This document shows positions 7,197 to 14,634 of a stretch of DNA of 15,386 nt, in pieces. Where the stretch lies: positions 1-15,386 of the forward strand of contig JAICHI010000008.1 of NCBI GenBank assembly GCA_025922735.1. Reading direction: 5' to 3'. A model generated the notes under the pieces. It did no database searches, was not told where the DNA came from, and saw only the letters and a list, made by a program, of their open reading frames with translations. Position 1 is the stretch's first letter; each line of letters opens with the position of its first letter. The position numbers and the translations under genes were made by a program. The DNA comes from Nitrososphaeraceae archaeon. GTDB lineage: Archaea > Thermoproteota > Nitrososphaeria > Nitrososphaerales > Nitrososphaeraceae.

Positions 7197-7856
7197 TTAA
7201 AAAGCTTTATTCACAAAGTTCATTACTTTGAGAAGATCTGGTTCGCTTACTACTTTGTCGCTTGCTTTTTTTATTTCCTCATCTTTAGGCATAAATGCAA
7301 CGCCTACTCTTGCGCGCTGTATCATGCAAATGTCAGACTTTGTATCGCCTACAGCCAATGTGTTTTCTATTGGCACACAGAACTGGTGGGCACTTTTTTC
7401 CAAGTGATATCGCTTGCAGACAGAAATTTTACAATAACATCCAATCCTATCCCAGCCAAGTGGCATGTCAACCCTGCCTGTAATCTTGCCATTAGATATC
7501 TGGAGCTTGTTTGCCATCACAAAATCCAGCTTCAATCTGTCAGCCACAATGCTTGCAGCTATAGTATAGCTATCGCTTATTATGCCGATTTTGTAGCCTC
7601 TGTCTTTCAATGCAGCAATTGTACGCTCACAATTCTTGGTAAAAGGTATTGATTCAATGGCAGATTCCAAGTCTTTTGTTGTGAGGCCTGCAAATAGCGC
7701 TGCTATTGCCTTTGTCTGTTCGTGCCCAGCCATTAACCTGTGTGACTGTATGGACCTTACTTTGTCTGATAGGTCAAACCTGTCCGCAAGAGCGAAAACC
7801 AGCCTGCCCTGGATAAGCGTGCCATCCATGTCAAACGCTGCAAGGTTTGACAACAT
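7197..7856 (-). CDS. HAD-superfamily phosphatase, SerB-like; probable mannosyl-3-phosphoglycerate phosphatase
   Basis: This small phosphatase of about 219 residues has all HAD motifs: nucleophile FDMDGTL near the N-terminus, motif II IISDS (about 92-96), a Lys in the KISVCKR region (about 143-148), and motif IV VGDTKSD (about 169-175). A helical cap sits between motifs I and II, as in phosphoserine phosphatase (SerB) types. The gene overlaps mpgS by one base (TGATG), so it is translationally coupled. The natural inference is that it removes the phosphate from mannosyl-3-phosphoglycerate to give mannosylglycerate. Classical MpgP enzymes belong to a different HAD subclass with a C2-type cap, so this would be a non-orthologous replacement. 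A phosphoserine phosphatase role is the main alternative. A GTG one codon upstream (7859) is also possible; I chose the ATG at 7856 for the coupled overlap. Confidence 0.88.
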   Translation of the reverse strand: MLSNLAAFDMDGTLIQGRLVFALADRFDLSDKVRSIQSHRLMAGHEQTKAIAALFAGLTTKDLESAIESIPFTKNCERTIAALKDRGYKIGIISDSYTIAASIVADRLKLDFVMANKLQISNGKITGRVDMPLGWDRIGCYCKISVCKRYHLEKSAHQFCVPIENTLAVGDTKSDICMIQRARVGVAFMPKDEEIKKASDKVVSEPDLLKVMNFVNKAF

Positions 7857-9055
7857 CACTGAGCGTATGTACTAGCCTTGCTTAGAACTTTTGCAAGTTG
7901 TCGCACATCGATGTCTTTGAATGGCTCTATCTTGAGCGGTGCAGGTAGCTCCTGTTGTTGTTGCTGACTTTCTTCCAGCATATTTTTGCTGCGAAGGGCT
8001 TCTAATATCTTTTCACGAATCTTTGGCGGACAAATCTTGCTGTGATATATTGATCCTAGCGACCCGACCACCATTTCTTTCAGGTGATCGTCGCCCTTAT
8101 CTTCATGAAAATGAGGATTGCGTGTTTCAACCTGCAATATTTCGACTCCCTTGTCCATCGCGTCCTGATTAACAGTGGGGATAATGCCACCAAATTCCTC
8201 AAGTACATTTACTATTTCATACGGCTCAATAGCATAGCCCGACGCATATGTGAGCAGTTCGGCTAATTTAAGCGACATGCAATGCTCGCCTGAGTTGCCT
8301 GTACGCATTACTTCTGTCTCAAAGCCAGTATAGTATGATACTAGCGAATTCAGCTGCTGGTTTGTTATCTCTGATACTCTTCCCCACTTGCTAAAGTAAA
8401 GCCCCGTTTCGGATATTTTTGGCTTGTATATCCAAGATATCCTGGTCATAACGTAAGGTGTCTGAGACATTGCAATGCCCGAGGCAAATATCTTCACGTA
8501 CTCGTTGACTGCACCAGGCACATAGTTGTCTGCATCAATAAATCCCACATACTCTTTACCTGCCATCTTGGCAAGCAGCATTCCTATCACCATACCCTCT
8601 GCCTTACCGCTTCTTACCATGCCATCGGGGTCAAGGATGCTGTTATAGCCTACATCCCTAAGGACTTCTGACAGGACAGGATCACGCTGGTGCAAAATGA
8701 ATGCATTGCGCCCTACAAATCTGTTGAACTGCTGAAGTGCCTCCTTTTCAAGCTTGTATCTATCGACCGGTTGCCTTGCGCTGTTTGATACAATGATTGT
8801 TAGACAATCGTGTGGTATGCCGCTCAGTACTCCTTCAAGGAGGCGCAATCGCTCTCCCTTAGTGGGGATCACTATTGCCATACGTCTCTCTATATCCACG
8901 ATCTGGTTATTTCCTATATTCACTATAGATTCGGAAACCGGACTGCCATCATCGAAGCCCGAGTCTAGCTCATAGACGCGTTGCACTCCATGTAGGCTGG
9001 TCGCTCCAAATCTTTCTGTATATCTTGGCAGGTCGAGCTTCATATCCTCTAGCAT
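7856..9055 (-). CDS. mpgS: Mannosyl-3-phosphoglycerate synthase
   Basis: MpgS (glycosyltransferase family 55) transfers mannose from GDP-mannose to 3-phosphoglycerate, the first step in making the compatible solute mannosylglycerate. The 399 residues fit the family length. Visible motifs are VIPTKGE (62-68), VRSGKAEGM (147-155), the metal-binding FIDADNYVPGA (172-182), TGFETEVMRTGNSGEHCMS (243-261) and the His-rich ETRNPHFHED near residues 310-320. A short QQQQQ tract in a Pro/Glu-rich linker near residue 360 precedes the last 30 residues and looks lineage-specific. Met5 (9043) is an alternative start, but the TATA spacing supports 9055. It is the first gene of a two-gene unit with the coupled HAD phosphatase. 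In some bacteria synthase and phosphatase are fused in one protein, which supports the pairing. Confidence 0.95.
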   Translation of the reverse strand: MLEDMKLDLPRYTERFGATSLHGVQRVYELDSGFDDGSPVSESIVNIGNNQIVDIERRMAIVIPTKGERLRLLEGVLSGIPHDCLTIIVSNSARQPVDRYKLEKEALQQFNRFVGRNAFILHQRDPVLSEVLRDVGYNSILDPDGMVRSGKAEGMVIGMLLAKMAGKEYVGFIDADNYVPGAVNEYVKIFASGIAMSQTPYVMTRISWIYKPKISETGLYFSKWGRVSEITNQQLNSLVSYYTGFETEVMRTGNSGEHCMSLKLAELLTYASGYAIEPYEIVNVLEEFGGIIPTVNQDAMDKGVEILQVETRNPHFHEDKGDDHLKEMVVGSLGSIYHSKICPPKIREKILEALRSKNMLEESQQQQQELPAPLKIEPFKDIDVRQLAKVLSKASTYAQ

Positions 9056-9074
9056 CTAAATACACACAATAGTT

Positions 9075-9083
9075 GCTTATAGC
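9075..9083 (-). promoter_or_regulatory. TATA box of mpgS
   Basis: On the minus strand the element reads GCTATAAGC, centred 24 nt before the mpgS ATG at 9055. This predicts a transcription start at or next to the start codon, so the mpgS-phosphatase mRNA is probably leaderless. Confidence 0.55.
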
Positions 9084-9583
9084 AATTTACCCTAATGAGT
9101 ATGGAAATCTACTACTAGACAAATGTAATTTGTGTGGCGATGATGATAGAGAATGTTGAATAAACTCATCTGTGGCGCATTGAATGTAGGTCATAAGGGT
9201 ACAATTAGAAACTCATATTTTCTCAGATCATTTGACATCAAGAGCGGGTCACTATTACCTGGCCGGATTTATCGAAGATAGGTTATTGAACCTAAGCCAA
9301 ATAGATGTGATCTCAATCACGAAGTTTTTAGAACTTAGTCAAACAATCGCAGACGGTAAGAACCATTTGTGGTAGGACAATGAAGATTGATGACAGTTCA
9401 ATGTATGCCAAGGGCACCACGTGCTCTTGTTTAAGAACCTGCCCCGATCTTTTTGACTATGATTATAGAGTACGAATTCTGTCGTGACATGCAGATTAGC
9501 TTCAATCAATAATGTCAGCTAAAGGCGTAATGCATCTTGATTTATTAAATAACTGTTTATAATACAGCTTGATCATTCCTGTT
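9084..9583. other. Gene-poor stretch with one coding-like remnant
   Basis: No complete gene was found between mpgS (-) and the small winged-helix-like gene (+). A plus-strand frame free of stops from 9190 to the TAG at 9373-9375 gives a protein-like translation with an alternating hydrophobic pattern (GHYYLAGFIEDRLLNLSQ, then KFLELSQTIADG). It has no ATG; a TTG at 9232 would give 47 residues. I see it as a possible gene remnant rather than a gene. No tRNA or C/D-box guide RNA could be assembled, although isolated TGATGA strings occur. Confidence 0.4.
9555..9564 (+). promoter_or_regulatory. TATA box of the small winged-helix-like gene
   Basis: GTTTATAATA is centred about 24-25 nt before the ATG at 9584, ideal spacing for a leaderless archaeal transcript. 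It is one of the clearest promoters in the window and is a main reason for calling such a short gene. Confidence 0.6.
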
Positions 9584-9745
9584 ATGCTAGACAGAAAATA
9601 TCAAAGAAAAAAGCATTCCGTAGAGAAATTCATCAAGAAATTTGGCAAGGTTGACCATTCTGTCATTTTGAATAACGTCGATATCGACTATGATACTCTC
9701 ATGAGAGTACTCTCTGATTTGCGAAATGAAGGACGGATCAAATAA
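9584..9745 (+). CDS. Small basic winged-helix-like protein, 53 aa
   Basis: This is a 53-residue open frame from ATG 9584 to TAA 9743-9745. The translation begins with a basic segment (MLDRKYQRKKHSVEKFIKKF) and continues GKVDHSVILN, DIDYDTLMRVLSDLRNEGRIK. The pattern (helix, short turn, then YDTLMRVLSDLRNEGRI) resembles the recognition helix and start of the wing of archaeal winged-helix DNA-binding domains, so a small DNA-binding regulator is my best guess. This is inferred from pattern, not from a recognised family. An almost ideal TATA box at 9555-9564 predicts a leaderless mRNA starting at this ATG. It stands alone, with gene-poor sequence on both sides. It could also be the retained end of a larger regulator. 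Confidence 0.6.
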   Translation: MLDRKYQRKKHSVEKFIKKFGKVDHSVILNNVDIDYDTLMRVLSDLRNEGRIK

Positions 9746-9781
9746 AAATTTATGCAGTTACAATAATGCAATGACTGTGAC

Positions 9782-9874
9782 ATGAATAGCACTTTCGCAG
9801 GGAATGCTTTTGATGCTCTGATGATTGCTTTGATGAAAGTAAGGGGTATCAAGTGTAGTTTGAATGGTAAATAG
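9782..9874 (+). CDS. Possible 30-residue microprotein
   Basis: An ATG at 9782 opens a 30-residue frame (MNSTFAGNAFDALMIALMKV, then RGIKCSLNGK). It has a short amphipathic or hydrophobic centre and a basic end. An A/T-rich element near 9745-9755 lies at about the right distance to act as a TATA box. Nothing else supports it, and a frame this short can arise by chance, so it is listed only because it lies between other coding-like fragments. Confidence 0.2.
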   Translation: MNSTFAGNAFDALMIALMKVRGIKCSLNGK

Positions 9875-10343
9875 TTTTGGCAGAGATTATAGATGATAAT
9901 ATGGTCAGCAATGGAGAGGAAAAATCTACTACATCAGCATCTGACACAGAAATTGACGAAGACAAGACCTAAGGATATGGTACTACAAGGCATGAGAGCC
10001 ATTTAATAAAACAAGTGAGGGTGTTGCTGAATCTGAAGATGTCGAGGGCAAAAAACTTAAACCTAACAAATAATTTTTTGTCATTTAGCTCATGTCACCT
10101 AACTAGCCGCATAATTGACTTGTTGTTTGATGTATTTCTGATTGATGATATTTAATTTCGCTTATCCGCTCGCATTCATGAGGATAGTTGGCGTCAAATA
10201 TGTGCGTCTTAATCTGCCCCAAGCAAGAATTTTAATCTGCTATCTATTGACACTTCGTATCTACTAAGTGAGTGAGATTTCTATAATGGTCTGAGACATA
10301 TTTCTTAGGCGTCGCATCTGTTAAAAGTGGAGCCAAATCTCAT
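9875..10343. other. Gene-poor stretch with acidic coding-like fragments
   Basis: Two neighbouring short frames on the plus strand have similar acidic, Ser/Thr-rich composition. One runs from ATG 9901 to the TAA at 9970 (NGEEKSTTSASDTEIDEDKT). The other lies in a different frame from 9996 to the TAA at 10071-10073 (KTSEGVAESEDVEGKKLKPN) and is followed by a run of six T. They could be one acidic hydrophilic protein broken by a frameshift and stop, or two unrelated chance frames. From 10074 to 10343 I see nothing beyond AT-rich sequence. Confidence 0.35.
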
Positions 10344-10372
10344 ATGCTTATTTTATTGGTTTATTTCCTATT

Positions 10373-10382
10373 GCTTAAAATA
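10373..10382 (+). promoter_or_regulatory. Putative TATA box of the secreted protein gene
   Basis: GCTTAAAATA is centred about 29 nt before ATG 10407, which fits a leaderless or near-leaderless mRNA. The in-frame ATG at 10344 lies upstream of this box, so the box favours 10407 as the true start. Confidence 0.5.
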
Positions 10383-10406
10383 GATCATCTATTATCATTT
10401 ATCAAA

Positions 10407-11069
10407 ATGAACAACCACATTTTCATCATGAGTGGAATATTATCGGTTATGTTGCTTCTTCCTACCATAACCGGGGAGTTTCTGACTTTAGCAGCACCAA
10501 ATGCTTTTGGTCAACAAGTGATGTTTGACAGTTTTGATAAAGATAGCGGTGGCACTGCATCAGATACAACAAATAATAGTAATAATAATAATAATATTAT
10601 AACAGACTACAATATTATCCCCGTCAGTACCACAATAGGTACTAACGGCACTAGCTCTGCGCCTTCTGGCAATATGACTGAAACCATTCCAACGATAACA
10701 GTTCGTGATTTAATCAATTCAACCTATATTGTTCCCAGAGACCTCGACGAGGACGAATCAGAGAGGAGGATAGGTAGAGCCATAAGAGATAGAATTAATG
10801 ATGTCTTTCACACTGTAGTTATGAGTAATGCAACAATAATCTCCACTGCAACGATAACAAATAGCTTTTTGGACGAATCCACTAGTACCAATAATCACAC
10901 GAGATTGCTTGAGATTATCGAGGACCAGGTAGATGCTGCATTGGCAGGGATTAGAACCATGTCGCAACCAGCAAACCCTCTGCTAGAGCTTCACACAGAT
11001 ATTGAAACGGTATGCATTGCTAACGATACCTCCCTTGCAGATTGTAATATGAATATTAGAATCCGCTAA
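10407..11069 (+). CDS. Secreted Asn/Thr-rich hypothetical protein
   Basis: The 220-residue protein begins with a signal peptide: MNNHIFIM, then a hydrophobic core to about residue 31, with likely cleavage after AFG in NAFGQQV (about 33-39). The mature part is hydrophilic. Residues about 55-95 are low-complexity Asn/Thr/Ser (an NNNNN run from AAT codons) and the protein has many N-glycosylation sequons (NGT, NMT, NST, NAT, NHT, NDT), as expected of an extracellular archaeal protein. A more structured part follows, with an acidic/basic helix (DEDESERRIGRAIRDRINDVF), a beta-like VVMSNATIISTATITN, and a Cys pair near the end (VCIAND, ADCNMN) that may form a disulfide. No family was recognised. 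It lies in the accessory region and may be an envelope-associated protein. The alternative start at 10344 adds 21 residues before the signal peptide and is less likely. Confidence 0.75.
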   Translation: MNNHIFIMSGILSVMLLLPTITGEFLTLAAPNAFGQQVMFDSFDKDSGGTASDTTNNSNNNNNIITDYNIIPVSTTIGTNGTSSAPSGNMTETIPTITVRDLINSTYIVPRDLDEDESERRIGRAIRDRINDVFHTVVMSNATIISTATITNSFLDESTSTNNHTRLLEIIEDQVDAALAGIRTMSQPANPLLELHTDIETVCIANDTSLADCNMNIRIR

Positions 11070-11236
11070 AGGCCTTGTTTGAAAGTCTGTGGAAGAAAAA
11101 TGGGAACTATAAGCACGAGCTTTCAGACCATCTTAATGTGTTCTTGCGTAGACTCTATCTTTTATTGCAGTACTGACTTCAATAGTTGGACATTGATGAC
11201 GGTTCAGATCAATCTAAAGAAGATGGTGTTGAATAA
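11060..11236 (+). pseudogene. Possible broken gene with two in-frame stops
   Basis: In one plus-strand frame the translation is strikingly protein-like but interrupted. It reads ALFESLWKKNGNYKHELSDH and LNVFLRRLYLLLQY, then stops at TGA 11174 and TAG 11183. It resumes as LDIDDGSDQSKEDGVE and ends at TAA 11234-11236 with the acidic tail typical of a C-terminus. No start codon with an upstream TATA box is visible; a TTG at 11075 is the first candidate. This is what a recently decayed small gene or gene fragment would look like. The longer TTG-initiated frame that overlaps it (11079-11378) is Cys-rich in this part and is less protein-like. Chance cannot be excluded. Confidence 0.35.
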
Positions 11237-11378
11237 GGAAGTTGTAATTAAGCCGCAGCTTGAGCTATCAAAGCTTAAACCAAAGGGTAAGCTCGAAGAA
11301 CTAAGGACAGCAATCGCTGGTCAGAATCAGAACAATGTGGACATTGAACTTGAAAGAGAAGTAATAGATGCGCCTTAA
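11223..11378 (+). CDS. Small charged hypothetical protein, 51 aa
   Basis: From ATG 11223 a 51-residue frame reads MVLNKEVVIKPQLELSKLKP, KGKLEELRTAIAGQNQNNVD and ends IELEREVIDAP. It is helical, highly charged and free of the Cys-rich composition that the frame shows further upstream, so I place the start here rather than at TTG 11079. It overlaps the end of the broken-gene candidate by 14 nt. No TATA box was seen at the proper distance, which makes independent expression doubtful. It could equally be the surviving C-terminal end of a decayed gene. Confidence 0.35.
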   Translation: MVLNKEVVIKPQLELSKLKPKGKLEELRTAIAGQNQNNVDIELEREVIDAP

Positions 11379-11425
11379 GTAAAACAGATTGTATGGACCA
11401 AACTATTAAATTGGATTCCTCTAGC

Positions 11426-11466
11426 TAGAGAGAGACTTGTGTTCAAAGAGGAGGGAGAGGAGAGAT
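11426..11466 (-). terminator. Pyrimidine-rich tract downstream of EF-2
   Basis: On the minus strand, just after the EF-2 stop codon, the sequence is almost entirely C and T, with a TCTCTCCTCTCCC-like core and a T-rich lead-in. Archaeal RNA polymerase often terminates at pyrimidine or T-rich tracts without a hairpin, so this is a plausible terminator. No stem-loop was found. Confidence 0.3.
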
Positions 11467-11473
11467 ACAATTT

Positions 11474-13675
11474 TTACTCCGTGTCTATGAACTCATCAGG
11501 TGATGGTGGCTCCGGATTAAGGCCCTTCCTCTTTCTCACATCTGCAACTAGTGGTCTAAATATCGAGTTTGGAACTGCCTGCCATGACTTGAAAAATGTG
11601 TTCCACATAGCCTTGCCTGCAGTTGCACCCCTCATCTTTTCCGAGAGATCAAATGTCTCAGATGCGGCGATTTCACCCTGCATGATGGCAATAATGCCCT
11701 TCTGCTCGACATTCAATAATTTGCCCCTCTTGCTGGAGAGCACGCTTGATACTTGACCTATCAGATCCTGGGGGCACTTGACTTCTATACCAAGTATTGG
11801 CTCTAGCAGCACAGGATCAGCGATCAGCATTGCACCAAGCATCGACCTCCTTGTGGCAGGCATTAGCTGAGCAAGGCCCCTGTGCGCCGGGTCTTCATGA
11901 GGGACGAAGTGATGCAGAACAAACTTGACTCCTCTTACTGCTTCATGTGCAATAGGCCCATTGCGTATTACATCATCAAACCCTGATCGTATCGAATCCA
12001 TGGACTCATGTAGGTACTGAACACCCTTTGTTTCATCTATCAGCATGTTGCCACTGACATCGATTGCTGCGACACTCCTTGCTTCATCTGCCTCCCATCC
12101 CTTCTCCCTCAACATCCTAGCCATCTCCTTTTTGTCCATATCTTCCTTGAGCTTGCCAGTCCTTATCATGTCAAGAACGTCGTCTGGCAGAGTCTCGACG
12201 CGCATGAATATCTTGTTGTGCTTGTTGGGAGACTTACTCATTATCGGGCCTGCCTTTGCCCTTATGGTCTCACGGTAGTTGATCAGTGGCTGGGTCGTAA
12301 CGATGTCAAGACCTGCCTCCTGCAAAAGTGAAGTAGCTATTTCTAGGTGAAGCACACCCATACCAGCCATCAGGGTTTCGCCGGACTCTTCGTTTATCTT
12401 GACTATAAGGTTAGGGTCTTCTACCGTCAGCCTGCGCAGAGCCTCGACTAGCTTGGGCAGATCCTTGGGGTGCTTTGGCTCTACTGCAATAGTGACCACA
12501 GGCTCTGAGACGTATTTGATGGATTCAAATGCAACTGATCCCTTGACGGTCGAAAGGGTCTCACCTGCAACTGCGTAGTCGAGCCCGAGCAGTGCTGGAA
12601 TATTACCTGCAGGCAGAAAGCCCACAATCTCTCGTGTGTTGCCCATGTAGATGTTGACAGACTGGACCCTGCCTGCCCTCTTTGCGTCTACAAGGTAGAC
12701 TTCGTCACCGTCCTTGATAGTGCCGGAGTAAAGCCTACCAGTAGCGACTCTACCAGCTTGTGGGTCGACATTAATCGTAGTGACCATCATAAGTGCAGGT
12801 CCCTTTTCGTTACACTCTACTAGGGCCTTGCCAATGTCAGAGTTGAGCTCCCCAGGCCAAATCTTTGGGATTCTATATCTTTGTGCAACATGAGGCGGTG
12901 GGTGGTGCTCTACAACCATTCCAAGCACTGCATCTGACAGTGGTGCTCTTTCTGCAAGCGCTTTGATGGCATTTGGATCGTTGCTCATATAAGCGTCATA
13001 AACGTCCTTGAACTTGATACCCTTCTTTTGGGCCATCTTGAAGTTAAATCCCCATCTGTCCTTGGCAGAGCCAAAGGCTACGGTGTTGCCCTGAATACTT
13101 ACCTTCCACTTTTCCTTGATTTCCGGCTCGGCGTAAATGTCAATCAGCTGGTTAAAGTGGTTGATGATATTGATCAGCCACCTTTGCATCTCGTCCGGAT
13201 TCAGCTTCAACTCTTTGACGAGTCTGTCTATCTTGTTAATGTAAAGCACAGGCCGTACACGCTCTTCTAGGGCCTGCCTGGTAACAGTCTCTGTCTGAGT
13301 CATGATGCCTTCTACCGAGTCAGAAACAACGACTACGCCATCAATCGCACGAAGCGCACGGGTTACCCTGCCAGTAAAGTCGATGTGACCGGGGGTATCT
13401 ATCATGTTAATAACATATTCCTTGCCTTCAGTTTCGTAAAATAGCGTGACATTTGCTCCTCTAATTGTCATTTGGCGGTTTTGCTCAAGCTTCATAGAGT
13501 CAAGCGCCAGAGCCTGACCTGCTACAGACGGAGAAATGATGCCCGATGCTGCCAGCAGGCTATCACTCATGGTTGTCTTACCGTGGTCAACGTGGGCAAT
13601 GACGCCAAAGTTGCGTATCTGATCCTTATTACCAATTATTCTCAAAATATCTTGAGTTGACTTAAACTTTGGCAT
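11474..13675 (-). CDS. fusA: Archaeal translation elongation factor 2 (aEF-2)
   Basis: EF-2 is the GTPase that moves tRNAs and mRNA on the ribosome after each peptide bond. The 733 residues match archaeal EF-2. The G domain shows the P-loop AHVDHGKTT (27-35), switch I with RQMTI (67-71) as in crenarchaeal factors, switch II DTPGHIDF (93-100) and NKID (147-150). Domains II to V follow, with the C-terminal domain IV loop AHRGLAQLMPATRR holding His598, the residue converted to diphthamide in archaea and eukaryotes (codon at 11882-11884). All functional residues seen are intact. The ATG at 13675 is preceded on the minus strand by an A/T element around 13701-13714, suggesting a short leader of about 8 nt. 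It is a single gene, divergent from the MqnD-family gene. No ribosomal protein genes are adjacent, unlike many archaeal str operons. Confidence 0.97.
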   Translation of the reverse strand: MPKFKSTQDILRIIGNKDQIRNFGVIAHVDHGKTTMSDSLLAASGIISPSVAGQALALDSMKLEQNRQMTIRGANVTLFYETEGKEYVINMIDTPGHIDFTGRVTRALRAIDGVVVVSDSVEGIMTQTETVTRQALEERVRPVLYINKIDRLVKELKLNPDEMQRWLINIINHFNQLIDIYAEPEIKEKWKVSIQGNTVAFGSAKDRWGFNFKMAQKKGIKFKDVYDAYMSNDPNAIKALAERAPLSDAVLGMVVEHHPPPHVAQRYRIPKIWPGELNSDIGKALVECNEKGPALMMVTTINVDPQAGRVATGRLYSGTIKDGDEVYLVDAKRAGRVQSVNIYMGNTREIVGFLPAGNIPALLGLDYAVAGETLSTVKGSVAFESIKYVSEPVVTIAVEPKHPKDLPKLVEALRRLTVEDPNLIVKINEESGETLMAGMGVLHLEIATSLLQEAGLDIVTTQPLINYRETIRAKAGPIMSKSPNKHNKIFMRVETLPDDVLDMIRTGKLKEDMDKKEMARMLREKGWEADEARSVAAIDVSGNMLIDETKGVQYLHESMDSIRSGFDDVIRNGPIAHEAVRGVKFVLHHFVPHEDPAHRGLAQLMPATRRSMLGAMLIADPVLLEPILGIEVKCPQDLIGQVSSVLSSKRGKLLNVEQKGIIAIMQGEIAASETFDLSEKMRGATAGKAMWNTFFKSWQAVPNSIFRPLVADVRKRKGLNPEPPSPDEFIDTE

Positions 13676-13747
13676 ATGATCAAGCCAAAAAAGTTTGGCG
13701 CAGGATATTAAATGTTGTTCCTTCTAAGAGACGAACAGGATTCCATG

Positions 13748-13756
13748 GTTTAATAG
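13748..13756 (+). promoter_or_regulatory. Putative TATA box of the MqnD-family gene
   Basis: GTTTAATAG is centred about 32 nt before the TTG start at 13784, predicting a leader of only about 5-7 nt. It lies within the 108-nt gap shared with the divergent EF-2 gene, whose own A/T element is at about 13701-13714. Confidence 0.4.
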
Positions 13757-13783
13757 TGACAGAAGCGACCAAAGAAATGACAA

Positions 13784-14614
13784 TTGGATATAACTCTTGG
13801 TCATACACCGGATGCAGATGACGCTTTCATGTTCTACGCACTTGCATCTGGTAAGCTTACATCCATCTTTTTGATTAAGCATGTCATACAGGATATTGAA
13901 ACGCTGAATTTACGTGCTCTGAATCATGAACTGGACGTGACAGCGGTGTCAGCTCACGCATATGCCCATTTAAAAGATTACGTTATACTAAAGAGTGGAG
14001 GCAGCTTTGGGCTCAATTATGGCCCAATCGTCATAACGAGAAAGGAAAACATAATGTCCCTCGCTCAACTGCAAAATGCAACAATTGCAATTCCCGGCAA
14101 ACTCACTTCAGCCAACCTGCTCTTGAAACTGGCAATTGGCAAGTTTAAAGAAAAAGTGGTACCGTTTGAGACAGTACCGGATGCCGTCGCCGGAGGAAAT
14201 GTAGACGCTGGGCTTGTCATACACGAAGCTCAGATAGCATATGACAAGACCAAATTTGCCAGTGCCCTCGACCTTGGCCATTGGTGGTCCAAGAATACGA
14301 GCAACCTGCCTGTGCCCCTTGGCATCAACGTTGGAAGCACTCGGACTATGAGCATAGCTCAAATAAAGGAATTCAGTAACCTGTTTACAAAATCTATCAA
14401 GTATGGCCTTGATAACATTGACGCCGCACTTGATTACGCGATGCAGTTTGGCAGAGGACAGCCAAAAGAAACGATAAGAAAATTTGTAAAGATGTATGTT
14501 AACAACTTGACCCTGGATATGGGACAGGAAGGCAAGAAAGCACTAGAGAAAATGTTTGAAATGGCACAGGAGCGAAAAATAGTAGAATCAGATATCCAAA
14601 TTGAAGTTGTATAA
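13784..14614 (+). CDS. mqnD: MqnD-family protein (1,4-dihydroxy-6-naphthoate synthase-like)
   Basis: This 276-residue protein has the periplasmic-binding-protein-like fold of the MqnA/MqnD family. In the futalosine pathway MqnD converts cyclic de-hypoxanthine futalosine to 1,4-dihydroxy-6-naphthoate for menaquinone. Signatures are GHTPDADDAFMFYALASGK (6-24), SAHAYAHLKDYVILKSGGSFG (56-76), NVDAGLVIHEAQIAY (138-152) and LDLGHWWSKNTSNLPVPLG (162-180). No signal peptide is present, so it is cytoplasmic, as expected of the enzyme rather than a transporter binding protein. The start is TTG 13784: a stop codon (TGA) lies two codons upstream and the next Met falls inside the N-terminal signature. Thaumarchaea contain menaquinones, but I see no other mqn gene here, so its exact reaction is inferred from the family. 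Confidence 0.85.
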   Translation: MDITLGHTPDADDAFMFYALASGKLTSIFLIKHVIQDIETLNLRALNHELDVTAVSAHAYAHLKDYVILKSGGSFGLNYGPIVITRKENIMSLAQLQNATIAIPGKLTSANLLLKLAIGKFKEKVVPFETVPDAVAGGNVDAGLVIHEAQIAYDKTKFASALDLGHWWSKNTSNLPVPLGINVGSTRTMSIAQIKEFSNLFTKSIKYGLDNIDAALDYAMQFGRGQPKETIRKFVKMYVNNLTLDMGQEGKKALEKMFEMAQERKIVESDIQIEVV

Positions 14615-14634
14615 TATGATATATTGTTGCTGCC

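Noticed and set aside
9190..9375. Possible integrase or transposase fragment
   Set aside because: The helical pattern is suggestive, but no catalytic motif, terminal repeats or target duplication were found, so no mobile element is called.
10125..10160. Possible C/D-box guide RNA (CTGA next to TGATGA)
   Set aside because: The outer C and D boxes are not at proper distances and no terminal stem is seen.
11079..11222. N-terminal part of a 99-residue TTG-initiated frame
   Set aside because: It is Cys-rich and unlike protein, and another frame over the same bases is more protein-like; only the part from ATG 11223 is kept, at low confidence.
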